From: Halostella litorea
GTDB taxonomy: Archaea > Halobacteriota > Halobacteria > Halobacteriales > Natronoarchaeaceae
Length of the DNA: 64,000 bases
NCBI RefSeq assembly: GCF_004785955.1
Contig: NZ_SJER01000005.1
Span: forward strand, 186,001-250,000
Direction of reading: 5' to 3'
In this document: positions 51,523 to 60,461 of the stretch, in pieces
Position numbering within the stretch: position 1 is the stretch's first letter
Layout: every line of letters begins with the position of its first letter
Notes under the pieces: model-generated
The model's input: only the letters and a program-made list of their open reading frames with translations
Databases searched by the model: none
What the model was told of the DNA's origin: nothing
Program-made: the position numbers and the translations under genes

Positions 51523-54366
51523 ATGAGCGACAGCGGCGTCGCACCGGATTCTGCCGCGTTCACGCGACTCGGCGACGAGGTCCGGGCGGCGCTCTCGGAT
51601 CGGGGGTTTCACACGCCGACGGAGCCACAGAAGCGGGCGATCCCGCCGCTTTCGGCCGGCGAGGACACGCTGGTCGTGGCACCCACGGGGACTGGCAAGA
51701 CCGAGACGGCGATGCTCCCGGTCTTCGACGCCATTGCCCGGGCGGAGCCGCGGTTCGGCGTGTCGGCGCTGTACGTCACGCCGCTGCGCGCACTGAACCG
51801 CGACATGCGCGAGCGCCTGGACTGGTGGGGCGAGGAACTCGGCATCGACATCGACGTGCGCCACGGCGACACGACCGACTACCAGCGGAGCAAGCAGGCG
51901 GAGGACCCGCCCGACGTGCTGGTGACGACGCCGGAGACCCTGCAGGCGATGTTCACGGGGTCGAAGCTCCGGCGCGCGCTCGAAGACGTCGAACACGTCG
52001 TCGTCGACGAGGTCCACGAACTCGCCGCCTCCAAGCGCGGGGCCCAGTTGACGGTCGGCCTCGAACGGCTCCGCGAACTGGCCGGCCCGTTCCAGCGGGT
52101 CGGCCTCTCGGCGACGGTCGGCGACCCGGCGGATGTCGGGCGCTTTCTCACCGGCGGCCGCGGCTGTACCGTGCGTTCGGTCGACGTGGGGAGCAAGGTG
52201 AGCGTGACCGTCCGCGAGCCGACCGTGACCGACGAGGACGAGCGCCTCGCGGGCGAACTGATGACGGACGCATCGACGGCCAGCCACGTCCGGGCGATCC
52301 GGGACGTGGTGGCCGAGAACGAGTCGACGCTGATCTTCGTCAACACGCGCCAGACCGCGGAGGCGCTTGGCTCGCGGTTCAAAGAACTCGACCTGCCGAT
52401 CGGCGTCCACCACGGGTCGCTGTCGAAGTCCGCCCGCATCGAGGTCGAGGACCGGTTCAAGGGCGGCGAACTGGACGCCCTGCTCTGTACGTCGTCGATG
52501 GAACTGGGCATCGACGTGGGTCACATCGACCACGTCGTCCAGTACGGTAGCCCACGGCAGGTGACCCGCCTCCTCCAGCGGGTCGGGCGGGCCGGCCACC
52601 GGATGGACCAGGTCTCGGAGGGGACGGTGATCACCACCCGGCCGGACGACACGTTCGAGGCGCTGGCGATCGCCCGCCGCGCGAAGGCCGGCGAGGTGGA
52701 ACCGACGGCGATCCACGACGGCAGCCTCGACGTGGTCGCCAACCAGGTGCCGGGGATGGTGATGGCCAGCGAGGACGGCGTCGGCGCGATGTGGGCCTAC
52801 GAGGTGGTGACGAACGCGTACCCGTTCCGGGACCTGACACGGGAGGAGTTCCGGGCGGTCCTCCGCGAACTGAAGGGCAACCGGATCGTCTGGGTCGACG
52901 AGGAGGCCGACCGGATCGAGTCCTCGGGGAGCACCTGGCAGTACGTGTACGCCAACCTCTCGATGATCCCCGACGAGGAGACGTACACCGTCGAGGACGT
53001 GGCCAGCGGGCGCGGCATCGGCACGCTCGACGAGCGGTTCGTCGTCAACTTCGCCGCGCCGGGCGAGGTGTTCATCCAGCGCGGCGAGATGTGGCGGATC
53101 ACCGAGATAGACGACGAGGAGAGCGAGGTGCTTGTCACGCCCATCGAGGACCCCGCCGGCGAGGTGCCAACGTGGGTCGGCCAGGAGATACCGGTGCCCC
53201 GCGCCGTGGCCGGCGAGGTCGGCGAGATGCGCGGCGTCGCCGCACCCCAGTTCGCGGCGGGGGCGGACGCGGCCGGGGTCGCGCGCGAGTTCGCCGGCAG
53301 GTATCCGACCGACGAGCGGACCGCCGAGCGCGCGCTGGCACAGGTCGAGCGGCAGGTCGAGGCGGACGCGCCGACGCCCACCGATGACCGGATCGTCGTC
53401 GAGCACCGCGGGCGGACCGTCGTCGTCAACGCCGCGTTCGGCCACCAGGTCAACGAGACGCTCGGGCGCGTCCTCTCGTCGCTGGTCGGCCAGCGGACCG
53501 GGTCGTCGGTCGGCCTCGACGTCGACCCCTACCGGATCGAACTGGAGGTACCGAGCGGCGTCACCGGCCCGGACGTCGTGGAGGTACTGGAGGACACCGA
53601 CCCGGACCACGTCGAGGCGATCATCGAACTGAGCCTCAAGCGCTCGGACGCGCTGAAGTTCAAGCTCTCGCAGGTGGCGGCGAAGTTCGGCGCGCTGAAG
53701 CGCTGGCAGGGGTCGGGCGGCTTCTCGGCCGACCGCCTGCTCGCCGCGCTGGAGGACACGCCCGTCTACGACGAGGCGGTCCGCGAGGTGTTCCACGAGG
53801 AACTCGACGTGGCCGGCGCGGCCGAGGTGCTGGCCGCCGTCCGCGACGGCGACCTCGAACTCGTCTCCGTCGGCGGGCGCACCAGCGTCGGGACGGGCGG
53901 CCGCTCGGGCGGGCGCGAACTGCTCGCCCCGGAGAACGCCGACGCGAGCGTCATCGACACCGTCCGCGAGCGCATCCGGAACGACCGCGTGATCCTGTTC
54001 TGCCTCCACTGTCAGGACTGGAAGCGCAAGAAGCCGGTCCGGCGGGTGCGCGACCAGCCCGAATGCCCGGAGTGCGGGTCGACGCGGGTCGCCGCGCTCA
54101 ACCCGTGGGCCGACGAGGTGGTGAAGGCCGTCCGCGCCCCGGAGAAAGACGAGGAGCAGGAGAAACAGACCGAGCGGGCGTACCGGTCGGCCAGCCTCGT
54201 CCAGAGCCACGGGAAGCGGGCGGTGATAGCGCTCGCCGCCCGCGGCGTCGGCCCGCACAACGCCGCCCGCATCATCAACAAACTCCGCGAGGACGAGGAC
54301 GAGTTCTACCGCGACATCCTCGCGCAGGAGCGCCAGTACGCCCGGACGCAGTCGTTCTGGGACTGA
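51523..54366 (+). CDS. lhr: Lhr-type DNA helicase
   Basis: This 947-residue superfamily 2 helicase has Walker A APTGTGKTETA, motif Ia YVTPLRALNRD, DEVH box VVVDEVHELAAS, motif III LSATVGDP, motif V STSSMELGIDVGH-like segment and motif VI QRVGRAGHR, followed by the winged helix and Lhr core. Near residue 830 it adds a four-cysteine zinc motif (CLHC and CPECG). Lhr helicases unwind DNA or RNA:DNA hybrids in repair. The haloarchaeal protein is of the long aLhr2-like group. Confidence 0.93.
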   Translation: MSDSGVAPDSAAFTRLGDEVRAALSDRGFHTPTEPQKRAIPPLSAGEDTLVVAPTGTGKTETAMLPVFDAIARAEPRFGVSALYVTPLRALNRDMRERLDWWGEELGIDIDVRHGDTTDYQRSKQAEDPPDVLVTTPETLQAMFTGSKLRRALEDVEHVVVDEVHELAASKRGAQLTVGLERLRELAGPFQRVGLSATVGDPADVGRFLTGGRGCTVRSVDVGSKVSVTVREPTVTDEDERLAGELMTDASTASHVRAIRDVVAENESTLIFVNTRQTAEALGSRFKELDLPIGVHHGSLSKSARIEVEDRFKGGELDALLCTSSMELGIDVGHIDHVVQYGSPRQVTRLLQRVGRAGHRMDQVSEGTVITTRPDDTFEALAIARRAKAGEVEPTAIHDGSLDVVANQVPGMVMASEDGVGAMWAYEVVTNAYPFRDLTREEFRAVLRELKGNRIVWVDEEADRIESSGSTWQYVYANLSMIPDEETYTVEDVASGRGIGTLDERFVVNFAAPGEVFIQRGEMWRITEIDDEESEVLVTPIEDPAGEVPTWVGQEIPVPRAVAGEVGEMRGVAAPQFAAGADAAGVAREFAGRYPTDERTAERALAQVERQVEADAPTPTDDRIVVEHRGRTVVVNAAFGHQVNETLGRVLSSLVGQRTGSSVGLDVDPYRIELEVPSGVTGPDVVEVLEDTDPDHVEAIIELSLKRSDALKFKLSQVAAKFGALKRWQGSGGFSADRLLAALEDTPVYDEAVREVFHEELDVAGAAEVLAAVRDGDLELVSVGGRTSVGTGGRSGGRELLAPENADASVIDTVRERIRNDRVILFCLHCQDWKRKKPVRRVRDQPECPECGSTRVAALNPWADEVVKAVRAPEKDEEQEKQTERAYRSASLVQSHGKRAVIALAARGVGPHNAARIINKLREDEDEFYRDILAQERQYARTQSFWD

Positions 54367-54452
54367 CCGGGGACGGCCGACCGGCCCGCGCGGGCGGCCG
54401 TTCGTGATAGCCTCCCGACACCTATTTACCGGGGAGGGAACATGACGCGAAC

Positions 54453-55436
54453 ATGGCTGTCGACGGGCGGGGCGGAGCGGACGAGGGTGGATCGATACCG
54501 GTCGTGTCGGGGGTCGTCGCCGGCGTCGGCGCGCTGGTGGCCGGCCTGGCCGCGACGTACCTGGCCAAGTCGGGCGCGATAGCGGATGCCAGAGCCCGGA
54601 CCTGGGACGAGGGTGGCATGTTCGAGGCCGTCCTGCAGACCCCCGGGACGGACGGGTGGGTCGAGCAGTTCAACGTCACGACGCCGGACGCGCCCACCGA
54701 GGGGGTGGAGTCGACGTTCGCCTTCTACGGCGTTAACGCGCCCGGGGACGAGACGGTCGTGTCGTGGCTGTACCAGCGCATGCACGGGCTCGACCCCGGC
54801 GGCACGATCGAAATAACGCTGCCGGACGGCAGCGCGACGTACGCGCTGTCGCTGAACGTCGGCGTGGAGACGTGGCTGCTCGCCGTCCCGCCGCTCGTCC
54901 TGACGGCGGCGGGCTACCTCGTCGTCGCCCGCATGGACCCGGCTGACCGGTCGGCGAAGGCGGGCGGCGCGGTCGCGGTGGGCTACGCCGTCGGGACGGC
55001 GGCGCTGCTCGTGGCGTTCGCGTGGAACGAAAGCGGGACGTACGGCGACGCCTCCGAGAGCGCGGTCGCCGTCAGCTACGGGGCCGACCTCCTGCCTGCG
55101 GTTCTCCAGATGGGCGTGGCATACCCGCTGGTCTTCGGGCTGCTCGGCGGCTATCTTGCGTGTCGGCGGACCGCGTCGGCGGCCCCGTCCGCCGGCCGGC
55201 GAGCCCCCGGTGGCGACCAGCGAACGCCCCGCGGCGGCCAGCAGGGACGGAGCCAACAGCGGCGAGGCCAGCAGGCGCGCGGACGGAACGAACGAGCGGG
55301 CGGCCAGCCTCGAAACGAGCGGCGGGACACGGGCGGTCAGCAGCGCCAGGGTCGGGGGCGCTCGGAGCGGCCGCCGGCCGAGCGCCGCGACGGACGCGAC
55401 CGCGGCCGCCGGGACGACGGGTCGCGGCGTCCGTAA
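54453..55436 (+). CDS. Membrane protein with Arg/Gly/Gln-rich tail
   Basis: This 327-residue protein has four likely membrane helices, at about residues 16-38, 140-159, 170-191 and 213-236, with a polar domain of about 100 residues between the first two. Residues 240-327 are a disordered tail of Arg, Gly, Gln, Asn and Pro with 25 Arg and no Lys (motifs RGGQQGR, RGQQARGR, GRGRSERPP), so it is strongly basic, which is unusual in a haloarchaeon. A TATA-like ctattta sits 25-31 bases before the ATG. Only 32 bases separate it from the lipid decarboxylase gene. Confidence 0.75.
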   Translation: MAVDGRGGADEGGSIPVVSGVVAGVGALVAGLAATYLAKSGAIADARARTWDEGGMFEAVLQTPGTDGWVEQFNVTTPDAPTEGVESTFAFYGVNAPGDETVVSWLYQRMHGLDPGGTIEITLPDGSATYALSLNVGVETWLLAVPPLVLTAAGYLVVARMDPADRSAKAGGAVAVGYAVGTAALLVAFAWNESGTYGDASESAVAVSYGADLLPAVLQMGVAYPLVFGLLGGYLACRRTASAAPSAGRRAPGGDQRTPRGGQQGRSQQRRGQQARGRNERAGGQPRNERRDTGGQQRQGRGRSERPPAERRDGRDRGRRDDGSRRP

Positions 55437-55468
55437 CGCACATACTCCCGGCACTCCCGTGATCGGAT

Positions 55469-56164
55469 ATGACTCTCGCCCCGGGCGGCTGGCGCTACGC
55501 CGTGCCGCCGGCGCTGGCCGCGGTGCCCGCGCTCATCTTCTCGGTCGGCCTGAGCGCCGCGCTGGTCGCGCTCGCCGTCGGCGTCGTCGCGTTCTTCCGC
55601 GACCCCGACCGGACGCCGCCGCCGACCGGGGTCCTCTCGCCCGCGGACGGGAAGGTGTCGGTGATCCGCGAGGAGGGCGACCGCCTCCGCGTCGGCGTGT
55701 TCATGAACGTCTGGAACGTCCACGTCAACCGCGCGCCGATGGCCGGCACGGTCGAGTCCGTCGAACACCGCCCGGGCGCACACCGCCCCGCGTTCTCGAA
55801 GGAGTCCGACCGGAACGAGCGGGTGTGGATCGAGTTCGGCGAGTGCGAGGTGAGCCTCATCGCCGGCGCGTTCGCGCGGCGGATCCACCCCTACGTCGAG
55901 GCGGGCGACGCGGTTTCGCGGGGCGACCGCATCGGCCACATCGCCTTCGGTAGCCGGGCGGACGTGCTCCTGCCGCCGGACGTCGACCGCGCGGATCTGG
56001 CCGTCGAGAAGGGGGATAAGGTGACCGCCGGCGAGAGCGTGATCGCCTACTCGGGCGACGCGACGCCGCCGGTCGGCGGCCAGACGGTGCTCGGCGTCGA
56101 GGACGAGGCGGACGGCGTCGACCCGACCGGAACCGACCCGGACGAGGAGGGCGGTCCGGCGTGA
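55469..56164 (+). CDS. pssD: Archaetidylserine decarboxylase
   Basis: This 231-residue protein is of the phosphatidylserine decarboxylase-related family. It has two N-terminal membrane helices, the motif FFRDPDRTPPPTGVLSPADG, the substrate motif FMNVWNVHVNRAPM and the self-cleavage/pyruvoyl site HIAFGSRADVLLP, in which Ser becomes the pyruvoyl group. In Haloferax the enzyme converts archaetidylserine to archaetidylethanolamine and is needed for archaeosortase-linked lipid anchoring. The last residues are acidic. Its stop overlaps the next GTG start. Confidence 0.93.
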   Translation: MTLAPGGWRYAVPPALAAVPALIFSVGLSAALVALAVGVVAFFRDPDRTPPPTGVLSPADGKVSVIREEGDRLRVGVFMNVWNVHVNRAPMAGTVESVEHRPGAHRPAFSKESDRNERVWIEFGECEVSLIAGAFARRIHPYVEAGDAVSRGDRIGHIAFGSRADVLLPPDVDRADLAVEKGDKVTAGESVIAYSGDATPPVGGQTVLGVEDEADGVDPTGTDPDEEGGPA

Positions 56165-57198
56165 GCGGCGAGGACGAAACCCCGTCGGTCCGCGAGCGGA
56201 TCGGCGAGGTCGAGGTGACCCGGCGGCAGGCGCTGGCCGGCGCGGGCGGCGTCGGGGCGCTCGGCGCCGGCAAGGCCGCTGACAACGTGTTGATCGGCTA
56301 CGGCGTCGTGGTCGGCGAGAACCTCGTGACCCAGGACCTCGCGGCGCTGGTCGACGAACGGCTCGACCCGTCGCTTGGCGACTCGCCGCTGCCCGGCGGC
56401 TACCGGGGCGCCGTCGACGACGGGACGCTGTTCGTACTGGACGGCGACGAGACGGCCGCCTCGGTCGCGCTCCCGGCCGACCCGTCGGAGGGCGCGGCGG
56501 TCGACGACGAACTCGGGTTCGGGGAGGCCCCGGTCGAACAGCTCGTCGCCGACCTCTCGGACCTGCTCGACGGGAACTACGAGTACGCCTTCTCGAAGCG
56601 CGACCCCTTCTTCGAGCGGGTCGACGCCGCCGAGCCGCGGCCGTTCACGGCCGGCGCGCTCCGCGGGCCGTACTACGACGACGCCGACCCGGAGACGGTC
56701 CGGGCGTTCGCCGACGCGGACCCCGCGCGGCCGCGGGCGGTGCTCTCCGGGCTCGTGGACGCGTTCCGGGAGCACTCCTCGTACGACGTGGCGCGGTACG
56801 TCGCCGGGTCGATAGAGGACAACGTACTGTTCGGCAGCGTCGACCTCCGACAGCACTTCCGGACGCCCGCGGACTTCGACGCGGTGCGCGAGGACGACGG
56901 CACGGGGATGTTCTGCTGGGAGTTCACCAATCGCTCGCTGGAGGCGCTGCACGCCGTCCCGGCGTGGCGACAGCGTCGCCCCGCCGTCGGCCTGAAGATG
57001 CTCGACGAGCGCCACAAGCACGTGTACACCGGCGTCGGGAGCGTCGTCCGCGAGGACGGCGACCTCGTGATCCCGGTCACGTTCGTCGACTACACGCACT
57101 CGACGCTGTACGACGACTTCTACGTGACCGGCCTGCTCGGCGAGGGCGTGGAGGCGTACAACGAGCGCCACCGCGCGACGGACGTGTACTGGCCGTAA
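56161..57198 (+). CDS. Unknown protein coupled to archaetidylserine decarboxylase, possible Tat signal
   Basis: This 345-residue protein starts at GTG, sharing four bases with the decarboxylase stop. Residues 20-45 read TRRQALAGAGGVGALGAG, which is like a twin-arginine signal though weak in its hydrophobic core. The rest is soluble, with many acidic and aromatic residues and no domain that I recognise (WEFTNRSLEALHAVPAWRQR, VYTGVGSVVREDGDLVIPVT). If exported, it may act on lipids or lipid-anchored proteins, but that is only suggested by the coupling. Confidence 0.7.
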   Translation: MSGEDETPSVRERIGEVEVTRRQALAGAGGVGALGAGKAADNVLIGYGVVVGENLVTQDLAALVDERLDPSLGDSPLPGGYRGAVDDGTLFVLDGDETAASVALPADPSEGAAVDDELGFGEAPVEQLVADLSDLLDGNYEYAFSKRDPFFERVDAAEPRPFTAGALRGPYYDDADPETVRAFADADPARPRAVLSGLVDAFREHSSYDVARYVAGSIEDNVLFGSVDLRQHFRTPADFDAVREDDGTGMFCWEFTNRSLEALHAVPAWRQRRPAVGLKMLDERHKHVYTGVGSVVREDGDLVIPVTFVDYTHSTLYDDFYVTGLLGEGVEAYNERHRATDVYWP

Positions 57199-57228
57199 GC
57201 CGCGGTAGCCGGGCTGAGCGTCGCCGGG

Positions 57229-59361
57229 TTACCGGCCGCTCGGGTCGACCGCCTCGACCGCCGCGTCGAAGTGCGCCGGCGTGACCGCTATCTCCTCGGC
57301 GCGTCGGTTCGCCTCCTCGGGGCCGAATTCGTCCGCGAGTTCGCGGATCGCCCGCATCGTGGCGTCTCTCACGACCGCTTCGAGGTCAGCGCCGGTGTAG
57401 CCCGCCAGGTCGGCGGCCAGCGCGTCGAGGTCCACGTCGTCGGCGAGCGGCTTCCCGCGGGCGTGGACGGCGAGGATCTTCCGGCGCGCGGCCTCGTCCG
57501 GTTCGGGCACCTCGACGTGCGTGTCGATGCGACCGGGCCGGAGGATCGCCGGGTCGATGGCGTCCCGGCGGTTCGTCGCCGCCAGCACGACGACGTTGGG
57601 GTTCTCCGCGAGGCCGTCCAGTTCGGTCAGCAACTGGGAGACGACGCGCTCGGTCACCTCGTGGCCCTCGCCCCGGCGGGCCGTGACGGCGTCTATCTCG
57701 TCGAAGAAGACGATGCTCGGCGCGGCCTGCCGGGCGCGGTCGAACACCTCGCGGACGGCCTTCTCGCTCTCGCCGACGTACTTGTCGATGATCTCCGGGC
57801 CGTTCACGTGGACGAAGTTCACGTCCGTCTCGCCGGCCAGCGCGCGGGCGAGCAGGGTCTTCCCCGTGCCGGGCGGGCCGTACAGCAGGACGCCGCTAGG
57901 GGGGTCGGTGTTGGTCACCTCGAACAGGCGCTCGTAGGCGAGGGGCCACTCGACGGCCTCGGTGAGCGTGTCCTTGGCCGCCTGCAGGCCGCCCACCTCG
58001 TCGAAGCTCGTCGACGGCGTCTCGGCGACGTACTCGCGCATCGCCGACGGCTCGACGGCGGCCAGCGCGGCGTCGAAATCCGCGCGGGTCACCTCGCGGG
58101 GCACGTCGTCGTCGGCCTCGCGGAACCGCGGCAGCGCGTGCATCGCCGCCTCCGTCACGAGCGCGTGGAGGTCCGCGCCGACGAAGCCGTGGGTCCGGGC
58201 GGCGAGTTTCCCCAGCGACACGTCCTCGGCCAGCGGCATCCCCCGGGTCTGGACGGCCAGTATCTCCTCCCGCCCCGTCTCGTCCGGGACGCCGATCCCA
58301 ATCTCGCGGTCGAAGCGGCCGCCGCGCCGGAGCGCCGGGTCGATGGCGTCCGGCCGGTTCGTCGCGCCGATGACGACCACGTCCTCGCGGCTGTCGAGCC
58401 CGTCCATCAGGCTCAGTAGCTGGGCGACGACGCGGTTCTCCGCGCCGTCGCTGTCGTCGCGGTCGCCCGCGATGGAGTCGATTTCGTCGAAGAACACGAC
58501 TGCTGGCGCGTTCTGGGCCGCGCGGTCGAACGCCTCGCGCAGGCGCTCCTCGCTCTCGCCCTTGTACTTCGACATGATCTCCGGGCCGTGGACCGTGACG
58601 AACTCGGCGTCGACCTCGTTCGAGACGGCCTTGGCGATGAGCGTCTTCCCGGTGCCGGGCGGCCCGTACAGCAGGACGCCCTTCGGCGCGTCGACGCCCA
58701 GTTCGCGGAACAGTTCCGGCTCAGAGAGCGGGATCTCGATCATCTCCCGGACCAGTTCCAGTTCGTCGTCCAGCCCGCCGATGTCCTCGTAGGTGACGAC
58801 GGCCTCGCCGTCGCCGCCGGCCTCCTCGCGCACCCCGGGCGCGTCCGGCTCGTAGGGGTCGGGGGCCGTGAACACCGTCGTCGACCGCGTCACGCGGACG
58901 GGGCCGTCCGGCTCCGTGTCGACGACGCGGAACGGCGCGTCGGCGACGCGTTCGAGCCGCACCTGCTCGCCGGCGCTGACCGGGCGGTCGTGGAGGTCGC
59001 CGGTGACGGCCCGCTCGACGACGCTCGCGTCGACGTCGTCCAGCGACGGCGGCGGCGCGACCGTGATCGACAGCGCGTCCTCGACGGCGCGCTTTGCGAC
59101 GACGACCGTGTCGCCGATCTGTACCCCGGCGTTTGCCCGCGTGTCGGCGTCGACGAGGATCGCGTCGCTCGGCACGTCGCCGTCCGCCGGCCACACCTTG
59201 GCGACCGTCGTGCGCTCCCCCCGGACGACGACTGTGTCGCCCGAGAGGACGCCCAGTTTCCGGCGTGCCGCCTCGGGGAGCCTGGCGACGCCCCGGCCGG
59301 CGTCGCGCTTCTCCGCGCCCCGGACCGTGAGTTCGACGGCGGCGGACCCCTGCGAGTTCAT
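57229..59361 (-). CDS. Cdc48/VAT-type AAA+ ATPase
   Basis: This 710-residue ATPase has an N-terminal substrate-binding domain (about 8-175, double-psi barrel VVVRGERTTVAKVW) and two AAA modules, each with GPPGTGKT and an arginine-finger region (RRGGRFDREIG and LRPGRIDTHVE). It unfolds ubiquitin-like-tagged or other substrates and threads them to proteases. The C-terminus (DAAVEAVDPSGR) lacks the HbYX motif, so proteasome docking is not indicated. Haloarchaea usually have several paralogues. Confidence 0.95.
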   Translation of the reverse strand: MNSQGSAAVELTVRGAEKRDAGRGVARLPEAARRKLGVLSGDTVVVRGERTTVAKVWPADGDVPSDAILVDADTRANAGVQIGDTVVVAKRAVEDALSITVAPPPSLDDVDASVVERAVTGDLHDRPVSAGEQVRLERVADAPFRVVDTEPDGPVRVTRSTTVFTAPDPYEPDAPGVREEAGGDGEAVVTYEDIGGLDDELELVREMIEIPLSEPELFRELGVDAPKGVLLYGPPGTGKTLIAKAVSNEVDAEFVTVHGPEIMSKYKGESEERLREAFDRAAQNAPAVVFFDEIDSIAGDRDDSDGAENRVVAQLLSLMDGLDSREDVVVIGATNRPDAIDPALRRGGRFDREIGIGVPDETGREEILAVQTRGMPLAEDVSLGKLAARTHGFVGADLHALVTEAAMHALPRFREADDDVPREVTRADFDAALAAVEPSAMREYVAETPSTSFDEVGGLQAAKDTLTEAVEWPLAYERLFEVTNTDPPSGVLLYGPPGTGKTLLARALAGETDVNFVHVNGPEIIDKYVGESEKAVREVFDRARQAAPSIVFFDEIDAVTARRGEGHEVTERVVSQLLTELDGLAENPNVVVLAATNRRDAIDPAILRPGRIDTHVEVPEPDEAARRKILAVHARGKPLADDVDLDALAADLAGYTGADLEAVVRDATMRAIRELADEFGPEEANRRAEEIAVTPAHFDAAVEAVDPSGR

Positions 59362-59460
59362 GCCCGCGGCTAGTGCGGCGACGGCCTTGACCTTTTCCGG
59401 CGCCCGCCGCCCGCGGCGGCCCGTCGGCGGCGCGTCACCCCCGCCCCGGTCCGGAGAAAC

Positions 59461-59468
59461 GCATATGG
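59461..59468 (+). promoter_or_regulatory. TATA-like element of the zinc-finger gene
   Basis: The sequence gcatatgg is centred about 28 bases before the ATG at 59492, so a leaderless transcript is likely. Confidence 0.55.
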
Positions 59469-59491
59469 CGACGGGCGTTCGAAGTCATCAC

Positions 59492-59626
59492 ATGGTCGTA
59501 CAAACGGAGCGCGACGACATGACCTGGTACGAGTGCGAGGCCTGTGGCCTGCTGTTCGACGACCGGGACGACGCGCGCCAACACGAGGAGAACTGCGACG
59601 CCGAGGAGCCGTCGTACATCCAGTGA
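59492..59626 (+). CDS. Small C2H2-like zinc-finger protein
   Basis: This 44-residue protein is almost entirely one zinc finger, with ligands in YECEACGLLFDDRDDARQHE and the following EENC. It is of the haloarchaeal DUF7128 kind. The function is unknown; its short size suggests a regulator or adaptor. It is divergent from the Cdc48-like gene. Confidence 0.8.
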   Translation: MVVQTERDDMTWYECEACGLLFDDRDDARQHEENCDAEEPSYIQ

Positions 59627-59659
59627 CGGCCGACCGGCCGCAGTGACGGCCCGTCGCGG

Positions 59660-59893
59660 TCACCCGCGGTGTTCCGCCGCGAGTTCCGCCGCCCGCTCGG
59701 CGGTGTTCGTCTCCTTCCAGCGGACCTGCGACCCGTCGCCGTAGGAAAGCGCCGTCTTCAGTTCGTCGCGGAGGACGCCGTGGCCGACCTCGACCACCTC
59801 ACCGTCCTCGCCGAGTTCGTACACGCCGTACCGCTCCGGCGCTCGCCCGACGGTCTCCCGGGTCAGCGGCCGCCACTGCTTGCGCAGCGCCAT
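59660..59893 (-). CDS. Small protein resembling a GIY-YIG-like fold
   Basis: This 77-residue protein begins MALRKQWRPLTRETVGRAPE and has YGVYELGEDGEVVEVGHGVL, a pattern like the first strands of GIY-YIG domains but without clear catalytic Arg and Glu. It may be a degenerate or non-nuclease member. It overlaps the stop of the preceding gene as ATGA, so the pair is coupled. Confidence 0.7.
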   Translation of the reverse strand: MALRKQWRPLTRETVGRAPERYGVYELGEDGEVVEVGHGVLRDELKTALSYGDGSQVRWKETNTAERAAELAAEHRG

Positions 59894-60306
59894 CAGACGA
59901 TCTCGTAGGAGCGTTCGCTCATCTCGTCCTCGGCGAAGACGAACACGCGGCCGCGGGCGACCTCCGGGTCGGCCTCGACGACGATAGCGTGGCCGTCCAT
60001 CCGCGCGGTGACCCCCGGGAACAGTTCGGTCTCGTCCTCGACGAAGATCCGCCCGACGCCGGTCGTTTCGAGGATGTCGTCGTGCGTGTTGCGGTCGTTG
60101 ACGTACATCATGACCCCCTCCGTCTCCGAGGGGTCGGTGACGAGCACCTGCACGAGTTTGCCGGGCGGCGTTCGGACCGCCCCCTCGACTTTCTCCGGGA
60201 CGCCGTGGTACAGGACCTCGCGGCCGTCGACGTACTCGACGTACACCCCCTCCTCGACGAGGCGGACGCCGATGGTGGACGGCGAGACGTTGTTGCGAGC
60301 GCTCAT
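59893..60306 (-). CDS. Conserved haloarchaeal protein (DUF5796-like)
   Basis: This 137-residue mostly beta-strand protein starts MSARNNVSPSTIGVRLVEEG and contains VLVTDPSETEGVMMYVNDRN and GVGRIFVEDETELFPGVTAR. The family is conserved in haloarchaea without a known role. The start at 60306 matches the family; the upstream ATG-like codon at 60333 adds nine residues and is unlikely. Confidence 0.75.
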   Translation of the reverse strand: MSARNNVSPSTIGVRLVEEGVYVEYVDGREVLYHGVPEKVEGAVRTPPGKLVQVLVTDPSETEGVMMYVNDRNTHDDILETTGVGRIFVEDETELFPGVTARMDGHAIVVEADPEVARGRVFVFAEDEMSERSYEIV

Positions 60307-60461
60307 ACCCGGCGTTTCGCGCGGCGCGCCCAAAAGCGGCCCGCTCTCGCGGTCCCGGCCGCAGCGCGGTCCGCCGTCGGCCCGCCGCCACGCCGGCGAC
60401 CGCCCCGGCCAAATCCGCGGGGACCGCCAGCGGTAAGTGCGTGATCTGACTCTCTCCCCGT

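Noticed and set aside
51493-54258. A 921-codon open frame on the minus strand under the Lhr gene
   Set aside because: It mirrors the Lhr frame, has no domain signature and has the His/Arg/Val/Leu-rich composition of antisense frames in GC-rich DNA. The plus-strand frame has full helicase motifs.
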